Below are positions 11,881 to 26,700 of a DNA stretch of 64,000 nt, one piece after another. Made by a program: the position numbers and the translations under genes. Position 1 is the first letter of the stretch, and each line of letters starts with the position of its first letter. Below the pieces are notes generated by a model. It did no database searches. It saw only the letters and a list, made by a program, of their open reading frames with translations, and was not told the DNA's origin. Source of the DNA: Leptasterias polaris (lineage: Eukaryota > Echinodermata > Asteroidea > Forcipulatida > Asteriidae); assembly GCA_037783415.1 (NCBI GenBank), contig JAZGTN010000088.1, positions 806,001 through 870,000 of the forward strand, given 5' to 3'.

Positions 11881-14800
11881 TTAAATTTGAATAATGTCTG
11901 GTACAATGACTAGTTTAGTCACAAGTTACCGCTTAAATTTGAATTCCTCAGACTATCGAGACAGTTGCTATGTCACATGGTTCGGGGCAAGCTTTTGTAT
12001 AGCAACCTCCAGATGAGAAAACCCTGGTACCATTGTGTCATACACATCCATTCAGAATTGTGTATGGGTGTTCACCGTCTCTTACGTAACTAAGCAAAAG
12101 CTTGCCCCTAATCATGTGACATAGCAACTGTCTCGATAGTCTGAGGAATTCAAATTTAAGCGGTAACTTGTGACTAAACAAGTCATTGTACCAGACATTA
12201 TTCAAATGTAACTCGCAAATGGCTTATTAGTTGCGATGATCGTAACCCTCTCTAGTATTTTAAAATAATTGGTGACTGTATGCATGTGACTGCGGTTTCA
12301 TTGTTGGGGCTGGACTTGTACACATGCATATAGAGCCACGCAGTGCAGGGGAGACTTGATAAATTTAGGCTTTTAAAGTTGGCCCTATTTTACTTGGCAA
12401 GTGGACTCTGCTGGAGAAGTGGGCAAGTGGGAGTGCATTTAGTTGGGTGCTCAAGACAGGAAAGGAAATGCTGTGACTCGGTCGCCACACCATGATGGGA
12501 ACTAGATATCAGCCGGTCAGTCCGTGAAACCGGACTCGCGGCGCTTTATAAGCATGACATGTCACCCCGTAATTTTTACATTGTTTACCCAAGCCGTATT
12601 TTTTATTTTTTTCATCTGTACGAAAAACACAAATCAGAATAATGCAACATAATTTCTTGGTTTAATTGCCGCGTAGCATTTAATTTTCTTTTCCGTTGCA
12701 ATTAATATATAATTTTTATTTATTAATTTTTTGGGTAGGGAAATTTTTCAAGATTGATGCCCGGACGTAGGGAAACCTTCACCGGCGTTGAGGTGTTTTC
12801 ACTTGGAAGGAAACAAACTAGACGGGCCTTGGACTCCCCACTAAATAAACTCCCATAGGAACCAATGCTAAAAATCGTGTAAGTCTCCGGACAACTATTA
12901 ACTTCAGAATTCTTTTCAATTTTTGGCAGGTCAGCCGTTTGGAATTTTTTCTAGCGACCCCAGAAAAAAAAACACCAGAAAATGAAATTTTCCCTAAACC
13001 GACTTGCTGCCAGTTTTCGTGAAGCACTTCTCCACTTCCCCGGTCAAATAGGGCCAACTTTAACGCCTAAATTGATCAAGTCTCCTCAAAAGTTGAAGCA
13101 CAGAACCCCCAGGTTGTGATAGATTCTTATATTTACGCAATCTATTAATAGCATGACCCCCAAAACGTTCTAATTCAAAATAATTATACCGTTTATTGGG
13201 TGTTTTTTTAATTTATTATTTTTTATTTTATTTATTTTTATTTTTTTTTGGGGGGGGGGGGTCTCAACTTTTAAGATTAATCTTTTTTGTTTTTGGTTTG
13301 CTTCATTTATTGAATTGTTTATTTCATTGATTTGCTTATATATTTCTTCTTCCTTTTTCATTTTGTTAATTTTTGAGTCTCCATTCAGTATAGATACATG
13401 TTGCCGTCTGTTGTTTTCTCCCAGTCTGGTTGGGTGCACTCGTATGGCTATACATTGTAAACTCACGGGTAAAAGTACCAACACCTTACTAGCGCAGTGG
13501 GATAAGGTGCTGGGACTGTCTCAACACTTGGACCACGCGATCCGGGTTCGAATGCCGTCTGCACTAATATAGGTTCAATGCCTTTTGCTGTCTGTGGCAA
13601 CAGTGTGATTGGGATCTGCCTTGCTTCCTCCCCTAAAGTGGTCAGGGCCCTAGTGGCTAGGCAGGGGAGACAGGGGAGGATATGCTGCTGGGTCAATTTG
13701 CCACAAAATAAGGGAACTAATCGTTGCTGCAGAAGAGGGGCGTAGTGTGCGCTATCTAAACCTCTCCAGCGCGTGAACGCCTGACACTACCAGCAACGTA
13801 ACTTTTTAATCTTTTTTTAAATATAATATAAGGTATGAGATTTTACTGTGACGCTTTTTTTGGTTATTTTATTTATTTATTTATTGTTTATTATTTTCAT
13901 TTTTGTCATTTGTTGATGCAACTACGCAATAAAAGTTACATGAAATACTGCAAAAAACATTTTATTGAAGAAACAATTGCAAAAAAAGAAACCCAAAACA
14001 CTGTATCAGAATAAGCCATTTGCGAGTTAAATTTGAATAATGTCTGGTACAATGACTAGTTTAGTCACAAGTTACCGCTTAAATTTGAATTCCTCAGACT
14101 ATCGAGACAGTTGCTATGTCACATGGTTCGGGGCAAGCTTTTGTATAGCAACCTCCAGATGAGCAAACCCTGGTACCATTGTGTCATACACATCCATTCA
14201 GAATTGTGTATGGGTGTTCACCGTCTCTTACGTAACTAAGCAAAAGCTTGCCCCTAATCATGTGACATAGCAACTGTCTCGATAGTCTGAGGAATTCAAA
14301 TTTAAGCGGTAACTTGTGACTAAACAAGTCATTGTACCAGACATTATTCAAATGTAACTCGCAAATGGCTTATTAGTTGCGATGATCGTAACCCTCTCTA
14401 GTATTTTAAAATAATTGGTGACTGTATGCATGTGACTGCGGTTTCATTGTTGGGGCTGGACTTGTACACATGCATATAGAGCCACGCAGTGCAGGGGAGA
14501 CTTGATAAATTTAGGCTTTTAAAGTTGGCCCTATTTTACTTGGCAAGTGGACTCTGCTGGAGAAGTGGGCAAGTGGGAGTGCATTTAGTTGGGTGCTCAA
14601 GACAGGAAAGGAAATGCTGTGACTCGGTCGCCACACCATGATGGGAACTAGATATCAGCCGGTCAGTCCGTGAAACCGGACTCGCGGCGCTTTATAAGCA
14701 TGACATGTCACCCCGTAATTTTTACATTGTTTACCCAAGCCGTATTTTTTATTTTTTTCATCTGTACGAAAAACACAAATCAGAATAATGCAACATAATT

Positions 14801-17800
14801 TGTTGGTTTAATTGCCGCGTAGCATTTAATTTTCTTTTCCGTTGCAATTAATATATAATTTTTATTTATTAATTTTTTGGGTAGGGAAATTTTTCAAGAT
14901 TGATGCCCGGACGTAGGGAAACCTTCACCGGCGTTGAGGTGTTTTCACTTGGAAGGAAACAAACTAGACGGGCCTTGGACTCCCCACTAAATAAACTCCC
15001 ATAGGAACCAATGCTAAAAATCGTGTAAGTCTCCGGACAACTATTAACTTCAGAATTCTTTTCAATTTTTGGCAGGTCAGCCGTTTGGAATTTTTTCTAG
15101 CGACCCCAGAAAAAAACACACCAGAAAATGAAATTTTCCCTAAACCGACTTGCTGCCAGTTTTCGTGAAGCACTTCTCCACTTCCCCGGTCAAATAGGGC
15201 CAACTTTAACGCCTAAATTGATCAAGTCTCCTCAAAAGTTGAAGCACAGAACCCCCAGGTTGTGATAGATTCTTATATTTACGCAATCTATTAATAGCAT
15301 GACCCCCAAAACGTTCTAATTCAAAATAATTATACCGTTTATTGGGTGTTTTTTTTATTTATTATTTTTTATTTTATTTATTTTTTATTTTTTTTGGGGG
15401 GGGGGGTCTCAACTTTTAAGATTAATCTTTTTTGTTTTTGGTTTGCTTCATTTATTGAATTGTTTATTTCATTGATTTGCTTATATATTTCTTCTTCCTT
15501 TTTCATTTTGTTAATTTTTGAGTCTCCATTCAGTATAGATACATGTTGCCGTCTGTTGTTTTCTCCCAGTCTGGTTGGGTGCACTCGTATGGCTATACAT
15601 TGTAAACTCACGGGTAAAAGTACCAACACCTTACTAGCGCAGTGGGATAAGGTGCTGGGACTGTCTCAACACTTGGACCACGCGATCCGGGTTCGAATGC
15701 CGTCTGCACTAATATAGGTTCAATGCCTTTTGCTGTCTGTGGCAACAGTGTGATTGGGATCTGCCTTGCTTCCTCCCCTAAAGTGGTCAGGGCCCTAGTG
15801 GCTAGGCAGGGGAGACAGGGGAGGATATGCTGCTGGGTCAATTTGCCACAAAATAAGGGAACTAATCGTTGCTGCAGAAGAGGGGCGTAGTGTGCGCTAT
15901 CTAAACCTCTCCAGCGCGTGAACGCCTGACACTACCAGCAACGTAACTTTTTAATCTTTTTTTAAATATAATATAAGGTATGAGATTTTACTGTGACGCT
16001 TTTTTTGGTTATTTTATTTATTTATTTATTGTTTATTATTTTCATTTTTGTCATTTGTTGATGCAACTACGCAATAAAAGTTACATGAAATACTGCAAAA
16101 AACATTTTATTGAAGAAACAATTGCAAAAAAAGAAACCCAAAACACTGTATCAGAATAAGCCATTTGCGAGTTAAATTTGAATAATGTCTGGTACAATGA
16201 CTAGTTTAGTCACAAGTTACCGCTTAAATTTGAATTCCTCAGACTATCGAGACAGTTGCTATGTCACATGGTTCGGGGCAAGCTTTTGTATAGCAACCTC
16301 CAGATGAGCAAACCCTGGTACCATTGTGTCATACACATCCATTCAGAATTGTGTATGGGTGTTCACCGTCTCTTACGTAACTAAGCAAAAGCTTGCCCCT
16401 AATCATGTGACATAGCAACTGTCTCGATAGTCTGAGGAATTCAAATTTAAGCGGTAACTTGTGACTAAACAAGTCATTGTACCAGACATTATTCAAATGT
16501 AACTCGCAAATGGCTTATTAGTTGCGATGATCGTAACCCTCTCTAGTATTTTAAAATAATTGGTGACTGTATGCATGTGACTGCGGTTTCATTGTTGGGG
16601 CTGGACTTGTACACATGCATATAGAGCCACGCAGTGCAGGGGAGACTTGATAAATTTAGGCTTTTAAAGTTGGCCCTATTTTACTTGGCAAGTGGACTCT
16701 GCTGGAGAAGTGGGCAAGTGGGAGTGCATTTAGTTGGGTGCTCAAGACAGGAAAGGAAATGCTGTGACTCGGTCGCCACACCATGATGGGAACTAGATAT
16801 CAGCCGGTCAGTCCGTGAAACCGGACTCGCGGCGCTTTATAAGCATGACATGTCACCCCGTAATTTTTACATTGTTTACCCAAGCCGTATTTTTTATTTT
16901 TTTCATCTGTACGAAAAACACAAATCAGAATAATGCAACATAATTTGTTGGTTTAATTGCCGCGTAGCATTTAATTTTCTTTTCCGTTGCAATTAATATA
17001 TAATTTTTATTTATTAATTTTTTGGGTAGGGAAATTTTTCAAGATTGATGCCCGGACGTAGGGAAACCTTCACCGGCGTTGAGGTGTTTTCACTTGGAAG
17101 GAAACAAACTAGACGGGCCTTGGACTCCCCACTAAATAAACTCCCATAGGAACCAATGCTAAAAATCGTGTAAGTCTCCGGACAACTATTAACTTCAGAA
17201 TTCTTTTCAATTTTTGGCAGGTCAGCCGTTTGGAATTTTTTCTAGCGACCCCAGAAAAAAACACACCAGAAAATGAAATTTTCCCTAAACCGACTTGCTG
17301 CCAGTTTTCGTGAAGCACTTCTCCACTTCCCCGGTCAAATAGGGCCAACTTTAACGCCTAAATTGATCAAGTCTCCTCAAAAGTTGAAGCACAGAACCCC
17401 CAGGTTGTGATAGATTCTTATATTTACGCAATCTATTAATAGCATGACCCCCAAAACGTTCTAATTCAAAATAATTATACCGTTTATTGGGTGTTTTTTT
17501 TATTTATTATTTTTTATTTTATTTATTTATTTTTTTTTGGGGGGGGTCTCAACTTTTAAGATTAATCTTTTTTGTTTTTGGTTTGCTTCATTTATTGAAT
17601 TGTTTATTTCATTGATTTGCTTATATATTTCTTCTTCCTTTTTCATTTTGTTAATTTTTGAGTCTCCATTCAGTATAGATACATGTTGCCGTCTGTTGTT
17701 TTCTCCCAGTCTGGTTGGGTGCACTCGTATGGCTATACATTGTAAACTCACGGGTAAAAGTACCAACACCTTACTAGCGCAGTGGGATAAGGTGCTGGGA

Positions 17801-18355
17801 CTGTCTCAACACTTGGACCACGCGATCCGGGTTCGAATGCCGTCTGCACTAATATAGGTTCAAGGCCTTTTGCTGTCTGTGGCAACAGTGTGATTGGGAT
17901 CTGCCTTGCTTCCTCCCCTAAAGTGGTCAGGGCCCTAGTGGCTAGGCAGGGGAGACAGGGGAGGATATGCTGCTGGGTCAATTTGCCACAAAATAAGGGA
18001 ACTAATCGTTGCTGCAGAAGAGGGGCGTAGTGTGCGCTATCTAAACCTCTCCAGCGCGTGAACGCCTGACACTACCAGCAACGTAACTTTTTAATCTTTT
18101 TTTAAATATAATATAAGGTATGAGATTTTACTGTGACGCTTTTTTTGGTTATTTTATTTATTTATTTATTGTTTATTATTTTCATTTTTGTCATTTGTTG
18201 ATGCAACTACGCAATAAAAGTTACATGAAATACTGCAAAAAACATTTTATTGAAGAAACAATTGCAAAAAAAGAAACCCAAAACACTGTATCAGAATAAG
18301 CCATTTGCGAGTTAAATTTGAATAATGTCTGGTACAATGACTAGTTTAGTCACAA

Positions 18356-18955
18356 GTTACCGCTTAAATTTGAATTCCTCAGACTATCGAGACAGTTGCT
18401 ATGTCACATGGTTCGGGGCAAGCTTTTGTATAGCAACCTCCAGATGAGCAAACCCTGGTACCATTGTGTCATACACATCCATTCAGAATTGTGTATGGGT
18501 GTTCACCGTCTCTTACGTAACTAAGCAAAAGCTTGCCCCTAATCATGTGACATAGCAACTGTCTCGATAGTCTGAGGAATTCAAATTTAAGCGGTAACTT
18601 GTGACTAAACAAGTCATTGTACCAGACATTATTCAAATGTAACTCGCAAATGGCTGTTACCGCTTAAATTTGAATTCCTCAGACTATCGAGACAGTTGCT
18701 ATGTCACATGGTTCGGGGCAAGCTTTTGTATAGCAACCTCCAGATGAGCAAACCCTGGTACCATTGTGTCATACACATCCATTCAGAATTGTGTATGGGT
18801 GTTCACCGTCTCTTACGTAACTAAGCAAAAGCTTGCCCCTAATCATGTGACATAGCAACTGTCTCGATAGTCTGAGGAATTCAAATTTAAGCGGTAACTT
18901 GTGACTAAACAAGTCATTGTACCAGACATTATTCAAATGTAACTCGCAAATGGCT
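18356..18955. repeat. Tandem 300-bp duplication of the hairpin in one monomer
   Basis: Bases 18356-18655 are repeated at 18656-18955 with a period of exactly 300. The copied block runs from gttaccgctt in the first arm through the loop to ctcgcaaatggct in the second arm. The unit therefore carries two hairpin cores in a row and the landmark spacing grows to 2440 bp. Confidence 0.93.
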
Positions 18956-21900
18956 TATTAGTTGCGATGATCGTAACCCTCTCTAGTATTTTAAAATAAT
19001 TGGTGACTGTATGCATGTGACTGCGGTTTCATTGTTGGGGCTGGACTTGTACACATGCATATAGAGCCACGCAGTGCAGGGGAGACTTGATAAATTTAGG
19101 CTTTTAAAGTTGGCCCTATTTTACTTGGCAAGTGGACTCTGCTGGAGAAGTGGGCAAGTGGGAGTGCATTTAGTTGGGTGCTCAAGACAGGAAAGGAAAT
19201 GCTGTGACTCGGTCGCCACACCATGATGGGAACTAGATATCAGCCGGTCAGTCCGTGAAACCGGACTCGCGGCGCTTTATAAGCATGACATGTCACCCCG
19301 TAATTTTTACATTGTTTACCCAAGCCGTATTTTTTATTTTTTTCATCTGTACGAAAAACACAAATCAGAATAATGCAACATAATTTGTTGGTTTAATTGC
19401 CGCGTAGCATTTAATTTTCTTTTCCGTTGCAATTAATATATAATTTTTATTTATTAATTTTTTGGGTAGGGAAATTTTTCAAGATTGATGCCCGGACGTA
19501 GGGAAACCTTCACCGGCGTTGAGGTGTTTTCACTTGGAAGGAAACAAACTAGACGGGCCTTGGACTCCCCACTAAATAAACTCCCATAGGAACCAATGCT
19601 AAAAATCGTGTAAGTCTCCGGACAACTATTAACTTCAGAATTCTTTTCAATTTTTGGCAGGTCAGCCGTTTGGAATTTTTTCTAGCGACCCCAGAAAAAA
19701 ACACACCAGAAAATGAAATTTTCCCTAAACCGACTTGCTGCCAGTTTTCGTGAAGCACTTCTCCACTTCCCCGGTCAAATAGGGCCAACTTTAACGCCTA
19801 AATTGATCAAGTCTCCTCAAAAGTTGAAGCACAGAACCCCCAGGTTGTGATAGATTCTTATATTTACGCAATCTATTAATAGCATGACCCCCAAAACGTT
19901 CTAATTCAAAATAATTATACCGTTTATTGGGTGTTTTTTTAATTTATTATTTTTTATTTTATTTATTTATTTTTTTTGGGGGGGGGGGTCTCAACTTTTA
20001 AGATTAATCTTTTTTGTTTTTGGTTTGCTTCATTTATTGAATTGTTTATTTCATTGATTTGCTTATATATTTCTTCTTCCTTTTTCATTTTGTTAATTTT
20101 TGAGTCTCCATTCAGTATAGATACATGTTGCCGTCTGTTGTTTTCTCCCAGTCTGGTTGGGTGCACTCGTATGGCTATACATTGTAAACTCACGGGTAAA
20201 AGTACCAACACCTTACTAGCGCAGTGGGATAAGGTGCTGGGACTGTCTCAACACTTGGACCACGCGATCCGGGTTCGAATGCCGTCTGCACTAATATAGG
20301 TTCAAGGCCTTTTGCTGTCTGTGGCAACAGTGTGATTGGGATCTGCCTTGCTTCCTCCCCTAAAGTGGTCAGGGCCCTAGTGGCTAGGCAGGGGAGACAG
20401 GGGAGGATATGCTGCTGGGTCAATTTGCCACAAAATAAGGGAACTAATCGTTGCTGCAGAAGAGGGGCGTAGTGTGCGCTATCTAAACCTCTCCAGCGCG
20501 TGAACGCCTGACACTACCAGCAACGTAACTTTTTAATCTTTTTTAAAATATAATATAAGGTATGAGATTTCACTGTGACGCTTTTTTTGGTTATTTTATT
20601 TATTTATTTATTGTTTATTATTTTCATTTTTGTCATTTGTTGATGCAACTACGCAATAAAAGTTACATGAAATACTGCAAAAAACATTTTATTGAAGAAA
20701 CAATTGCAAAAAAAGAAACCCAAAACACTGTATCAGAATAAGCCATTTGCGAGTTAAATTTGAATAATGTCTGGTACAATGACTAGTTTAGTCACAAGTT
20801 ACCGCTTAAATTTGAATTCCTCAGACTATCGAGACAGTTGCTATGTCACATGGTTCGGGGCAAGCTTTTGTATAGCAACCTCCAGATGAGCAAACCCTGG
20901 TACCATTGTGTCATACACATCCATTCAGAATTGTGTATGGGTGTTCACCGTCTCTTACGTAACTAAGCAAAAGCTTGCCCCTAATCATGTGACATAGCAA
21001 CTGTCTCGATAGTCTGAGGAATTCAAATTTAAGCGGTAACTTGTGACTAAACAAGTCATTGTACCAGACATTATTCAAATGTAACTCGCAAATGGCTTAT
21101 TAGTTGCGATGATCGTAACCCTCTCTAGTATTTTAAAATAATTGGTGACTGTATGCATGTGACTGCGGTTTCATTGTTGGGGCTGGACTTGTACACATGC
21201 ATATAGAGCCACGCAGTGCAGGGGAGACTTGATAAATTTAGGCTTTTAAAGTTGGCCCTATTTTACTTGGCAAGTGGACTCTGCTGGAGAAGTGGGCAAG
21301 TGGGAGTGCATTTAGTTGGGTGCTCAAGACAGGAAAGGAAATGCTGTGACTCGGTCGCCACACCATGATGGGAACTAGATATCAGCCGGTCAGTCCGTGA
21401 AACCGGACTCGCGGCGCTTTATAAGCATGACATGTCACCCCGTAATTTTTACATTGTTTACCCAAGCCGTATTTTTTATTTTTTTCATCTGTACGAAAAA
21501 CACAAATCAGAATAATGCAACATAATTTCTTGGTTTAATTGCCGCGTAGCATTTAATTTTCTTTTCCGTTGCAATTAATATATAATTTTTATTTATTAAT
21601 TTTTTGGGTAGGGAAATTTTTCAAGATTGATGCCCGGACGTAGGGAAACCTTCACCGGCGTTGAGGTGTTTTCACTTGGAAGGAAACAAACTAGACGGGC
21701 CTTGGACTCCCCACTAAATAAACTCCCATAGGAACCAATGCTAAAAATCGTGTAAGTCTCCGGACAACTATTAACTTCAGAATTCTGTTCAATTTTTGGC
21801 AGGTCAGCCGTTTGGAATTTTTTCTAGCGACCCCAGAAAAAAAAACACCAGAAAATGAAATTTTCCCTAAACCGACTTGCTGCCAGTTTTCGTGAAGCAC

Positions 21901-23773
21901 TTCTCCACTTCCCCGGTCAAATAGGGCCAACTTTAACGCCTAAATTGATCAAGTCTCCTCAAAAGTTGAAGCACAGAACCCCCAGGTTGTGATAGATTCT
22001 TATATTTACGCAATCTATTAATAGCATGACCCCCAAAACGTTCTAATTCAAAATAATTATACCGTTTATTGGGTGTTTTTTTTATTTATTATTTTTTATT
22101 TTATTTATTTATTTTTTTTTGGGGGGGGGGGGGTCTCAACTTTTAAGATTAATCTTTTTTGTTTTTGGTTTGCTTCATTTATTGAATTGTTTATTTCATT
22201 GATTTGCTTATATATTTCTTCTTCCTTTTTCATTTTGTTAATTTTTGAGTCTCCATTCAGTATAGATACATGTTGCCGTCTGTTGTTTTCTCCCAGTCTG
22301 GTTGGGTGCACTCGTATGGCTATACATTGTAAACTCACGGGTAAAAGTACCAACACCTTACTAGCGCAGTGGGATAAGGTGCTGGGACTGTCTCAACACT
22401 TGGACCACGCGATCCGGGTTCGAATGCCGTCTGCACTAATATAGGTTCAAGGCCTTTTGCTGTCTGTGGCAACAGTGTGATTGGGATCTGCCTTGCTTCC
22501 TCCCCTAAAGTGGTCAGGGCCCTAGTGGCTAGGCAGGGGAGACAGGGGAGGATATGCTGCTGGGTCAATTTGCCACAAAATAAGGGAACTAATCGTTGCT
22601 GCAGAAGAGGGGCGTAGTGTGCGCTATCTAAACCTCTCCAGCGCGTGAACGCCTGACACTACCAGCAACGTAACTTTTTAATCTTTTTTTAAATATAATA
22701 TAAGGTATGAGATTTTACTGTGACGCTTTTTTTGGTTATTTTATTTATTTATTTATTGTTTATTATTTTCATTTTTGTCATTTGTTGATGCAACTACGCA
22801 ATAAAAGTTACATGAAATACTGCAAAAAACATTTTATTGAAGAAACAATTGCAAAAAAAGAAACCCAAAACACTGTATCAGAATAAGCCATTTGCGAGTT
22901 AAATTTGAATAATGTCTGGTACAATGACTAGTTTAGTCACAAGTTACCGCTTAAATTTGAATTCCTCAGACTATCGAGACAGTTGCTATGTCACATGGTT
23001 CGGGGCAAGCTTTTGTATAGCAACCTCCAGATGAGCAAACCCTGGTACCATTGTGTCATACACATCCATTCAGAATTGTGTATGGGTGTTCACCGTCTCT
23101 TACGTAACTAAGCAAAAGCTTGCCCCTAATCATGTGACATAGCAACTGTCTCGATAGTCTGAGGAATTCAAATTTAAGCGGTAACTTGTGACTAAACAAG
23201 TCATTGTACCAGACATTATTCAAATGTAACTCGCAAATGGCTTATTAGTTGCGATGATCGTAACCCTCTCTAGTATTTTAAAATAATTGGTGACTGTATG
23301 CATGTGACTGCGGTTTCATTGTTGGGGCTGGACTTGTACACATGCATATAGAGCCACGCAGTGCAGGGGAGACTTGATAAATTTAGGCTTTTAAAGTTGG
23401 CCCTATTTTACTTGGCAAGTGGACTCTGCTGGAGAAGTGGGCAAGTGGGAGTGCATTTAGTTGGGTGCTCAAGACAGGAAAGGAAATGCTGTGACTCGGT
23501 CGCCACACCATGATGGGAACTAGATATCAGCCGGTCAGTCCGTGAAACCGGACTCGCGGCGCTTTATAAGCATGACATGTCACCCCGTAATTTTTACATT
23601 GTTTACCCAAGCCGTATTTTTTATTTTTTTCATCTGTACGAAAAACACAAATCAGAATAATGCAACATAATTTGTTGGTTTAATTGCCGCGTAGCATTTA
23701 ATTTTCTTTTCCGTTGCAATTAATATATAATTTTTATTTATTAATTTTTTGGGTAGGGAAATTTTTCAAGATT

Positions 23774-23786
23774 GATGCCCGGCGTT
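23774..23786. other. 21-bp deletion between CCGG microhomologies in one monomer
   Basis: Other monomers read gatgcccgg followed by 21 bp ending in ccgg and then cgttgagg. Here gatgcccgg joins directly to cgttgagg. The deletion lies between two CCGG copies and explains the 2124-bp spacing. Confidence 0.85.
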
Positions 23787-26700
23787 GAGGTGTTTTCACT
23801 TGGAAGGAAACAAACTAGACGGGCCTTGGACTCCCCACTAAATAAACTCCCATAGGAACCAATGCTAAAAATCGTGTAAGTTTCCGGACAACTATTAACT
23901 TCAGAATTCTTTTCAATTTTTGGCAGGTCAGCCGTTTGGAATTTTTTCTAGCGACCCCAGAAAAAAACACACCAGAAAATGAAATTTTCCCTAAACCGAC
24001 TTGCTGCCAGTTTTCGTGAAGCACTTCTCCACTTCCCCGGTCAAATAGGGCCAACTTTAACGCCTAAATTGATCAAGTCTCCTCAAAAGTTGAAGCACAG
24101 AACCCCCAGGTTGTGATAGATTCTTATATTTACGCAATCTATTAATAGCATGACCCCCAAAACGTTCTAATTCAAAATAATTATACCGTTTATTGGGTGT
24201 TTTTTTAATTTATTATTTTTTATTTTATTTATTTTTTATTTTATTTTTTTGGGGGGGGTCTCAACTTTTAAGATTAATCTTTTTTGTTTTTGGTTTGCTT
24301 CATTTATTGAATTGTTTATTTCATTGATTTGCTTATATATTTCTTCTTCCTTTTTCATTTTGTTAATTTTTGAGTCTCCATTCAGTATAGATACATGTTG
24401 CCGTCTGTTGTTTTCTCCCAGTCTGGTTGGGTGCACTCGTATGGCTATACATTGTAAACTCACGGGTAAAAGTACCAACACCTTACTAGCGCAGTGGGAT
24501 AAGGTGCTGGGACTGTCTCAACACTTGGACCACGCGATCCGGGTTCGAATGCCGTCTGCACTAATATAGGTTCAAGGCCTTTTGCTGTCTGTGGCAACAG
24601 TGTGATTGGGATCTGCCTTGCTTCCTCCCCTAAAGTGGTCAGGGCCCTAGTGGCTAGGCAGGGGAGACAGGGGAGGATATGCTGCTGGGTCAATTTGCCA
24701 CAAAATAAGGGAACTAATCGTTGCTGCAGAAGAGGGGCGTAGTGTGCGCTATCTAAACCTCTCCAGCGCGTGAACGCCTGACACTACCAGCAACGTAACT
24801 TTTTAATCTTTTTTAAAATATAATATAAGGTATGAGATTTCACTGTGACGCTTTTTTTGGTTATTTTATTTATTTATTTATTGTTTATTATTTTCATTTT
24901 TGTCATTTGTTGATGCAACTACGCAATAAAAGTTACATGAAATACTGCAAAAAACATTTTATTGAAGAAACAATTGCAAAAAAAGAAACCCAAAACACTG
25001 TATCAGAATAAGCCATTTGCGAGTTAAATTTGAATAATGTCTGGTACAATGACTAGTTTAGTCACAAGTTACCGCTTAAATTTGAATTCCTCAGACTATC
25101 GAGACAGTTGCTATGTCACATGGTTCGGGGCAAGCTTTTGTATAGCAACCTCCAGATGAGCAAACCCTGGTACCATTGTGTCATACACATCCATTCAGAA
25201 TTGTGTATGGGTGTTCACCGTCTCTTACGTAACTAAGCAAAAGCTTGCCCCTAATCATGTGACATAGCAACTGTCTCGATAGTCTGAGGAATTCAAATTT
25301 AAGCGGTAACTTGTGACTAAACAAGTCATTGTACCAGACATTATTCAAATGTAACTCGCAAATGGCTTATTAGTTGCGATGATCGTAACCCTCTCTAGTA
25401 TTTTAAAATAATTGGTGACTGTATGCATGTGACTGCGGTTTCATTGTTGGGGCTGGACTTGTACACATGCATATAGAGCCACGCAGTGCAGGGGAGACTT
25501 GATAAATTTAGGCTTTTAAAGTTGGCCCTATTTTACTTGGCAAGTGGACTCTGCTGGAGAAGTGGGCAAGTGGGAGTGCATTTAGTTGGGTGCTCAAGAC
25601 AGGAAAGGAAATGCTGTGACTCGGTCGCCACACCATGATGGGAACTAGATATCAGCCGGTCAGTCCGTGAAACCGGACTCGCGGCGCTTTATAAGCATGA
25701 CATGTCACCCCGTAATTTTTACATTGTTTACCCAAGCCGTATTTTTTATTTTTTTCATCTGTACGAAAAACACAAATCAGAATAATGCAACATAATTTCT
25801 TGGTTTAATTGCCGCGTAGCATTTAATTTTCTTTTCCGTTGCAATTAATATATAATTTTTATTTATTAATTTTTTGGGTAGGGAAATTTTTCAAGATTGA
25901 TGCCCGGACGTAGGGAAACCTTCACCGGCGTTGAGGTGTTTTCACTTGGAAGGAAACAAACTAGACGGGCCTTGGACTCCCCACTAAATAAACTCCCATA
26001 GGAACCAATGCTAAAAATCGTGTAAGTCTCCGGACAACTATTAACTTCAGAATTCTTTTCAATTTTTGGCAGGTCAGCCGTTTGGAATTTTTTCTAGCGA
26101 CCCCAGAAAAAAACACACCAGAAAATGAAATTTTCCCTAAACCGACTTGCTGCCAGTTTTCGTGAAGCACTTCTCCACTTCCCCGGTCAAATAGGGCCAA
26201 CTTTAACGCCTAAATTGATCAAGTCTCCTCAAAAGTTGAAGCACAGAACCCCCCAGGTTGTGATAGATTCTTATATTTACGCAATCTATTAATAGCATGA
26301 CCCCCAAAACGTTCTAATTCAAAATAATTATACCGTTTATTGGGTGTTTTTTTTATTTATTATTTTTTATTTTATTTATTTTTTTTTTTTGGGGGGGGGG
26401 GGTCTCAACTTTTAATATTAATCTTTTTTGTTTTTGGTTTGCTTCATTTATTGAATTGTTTATTTCATTGATTTGCTTATATATTTCTTCATCCTTTTTC
26501 ATTTTGTTAATTTTTGAGTCTCCATTCAGTATAGATACATGTTGCCGTCTGTTGTTTTCTCCCAGTCTGGTTGGGTGCACTCGTATGGCTATACATTGTA
26601 AACTCACGGGTAAAAGTACCAACACCTTACTAGCGCAGTGGGATAAGGTGCTGGGACTGTCTCAACACTTGGACCACGCGATCCGGGTTCGAATGCCGTC

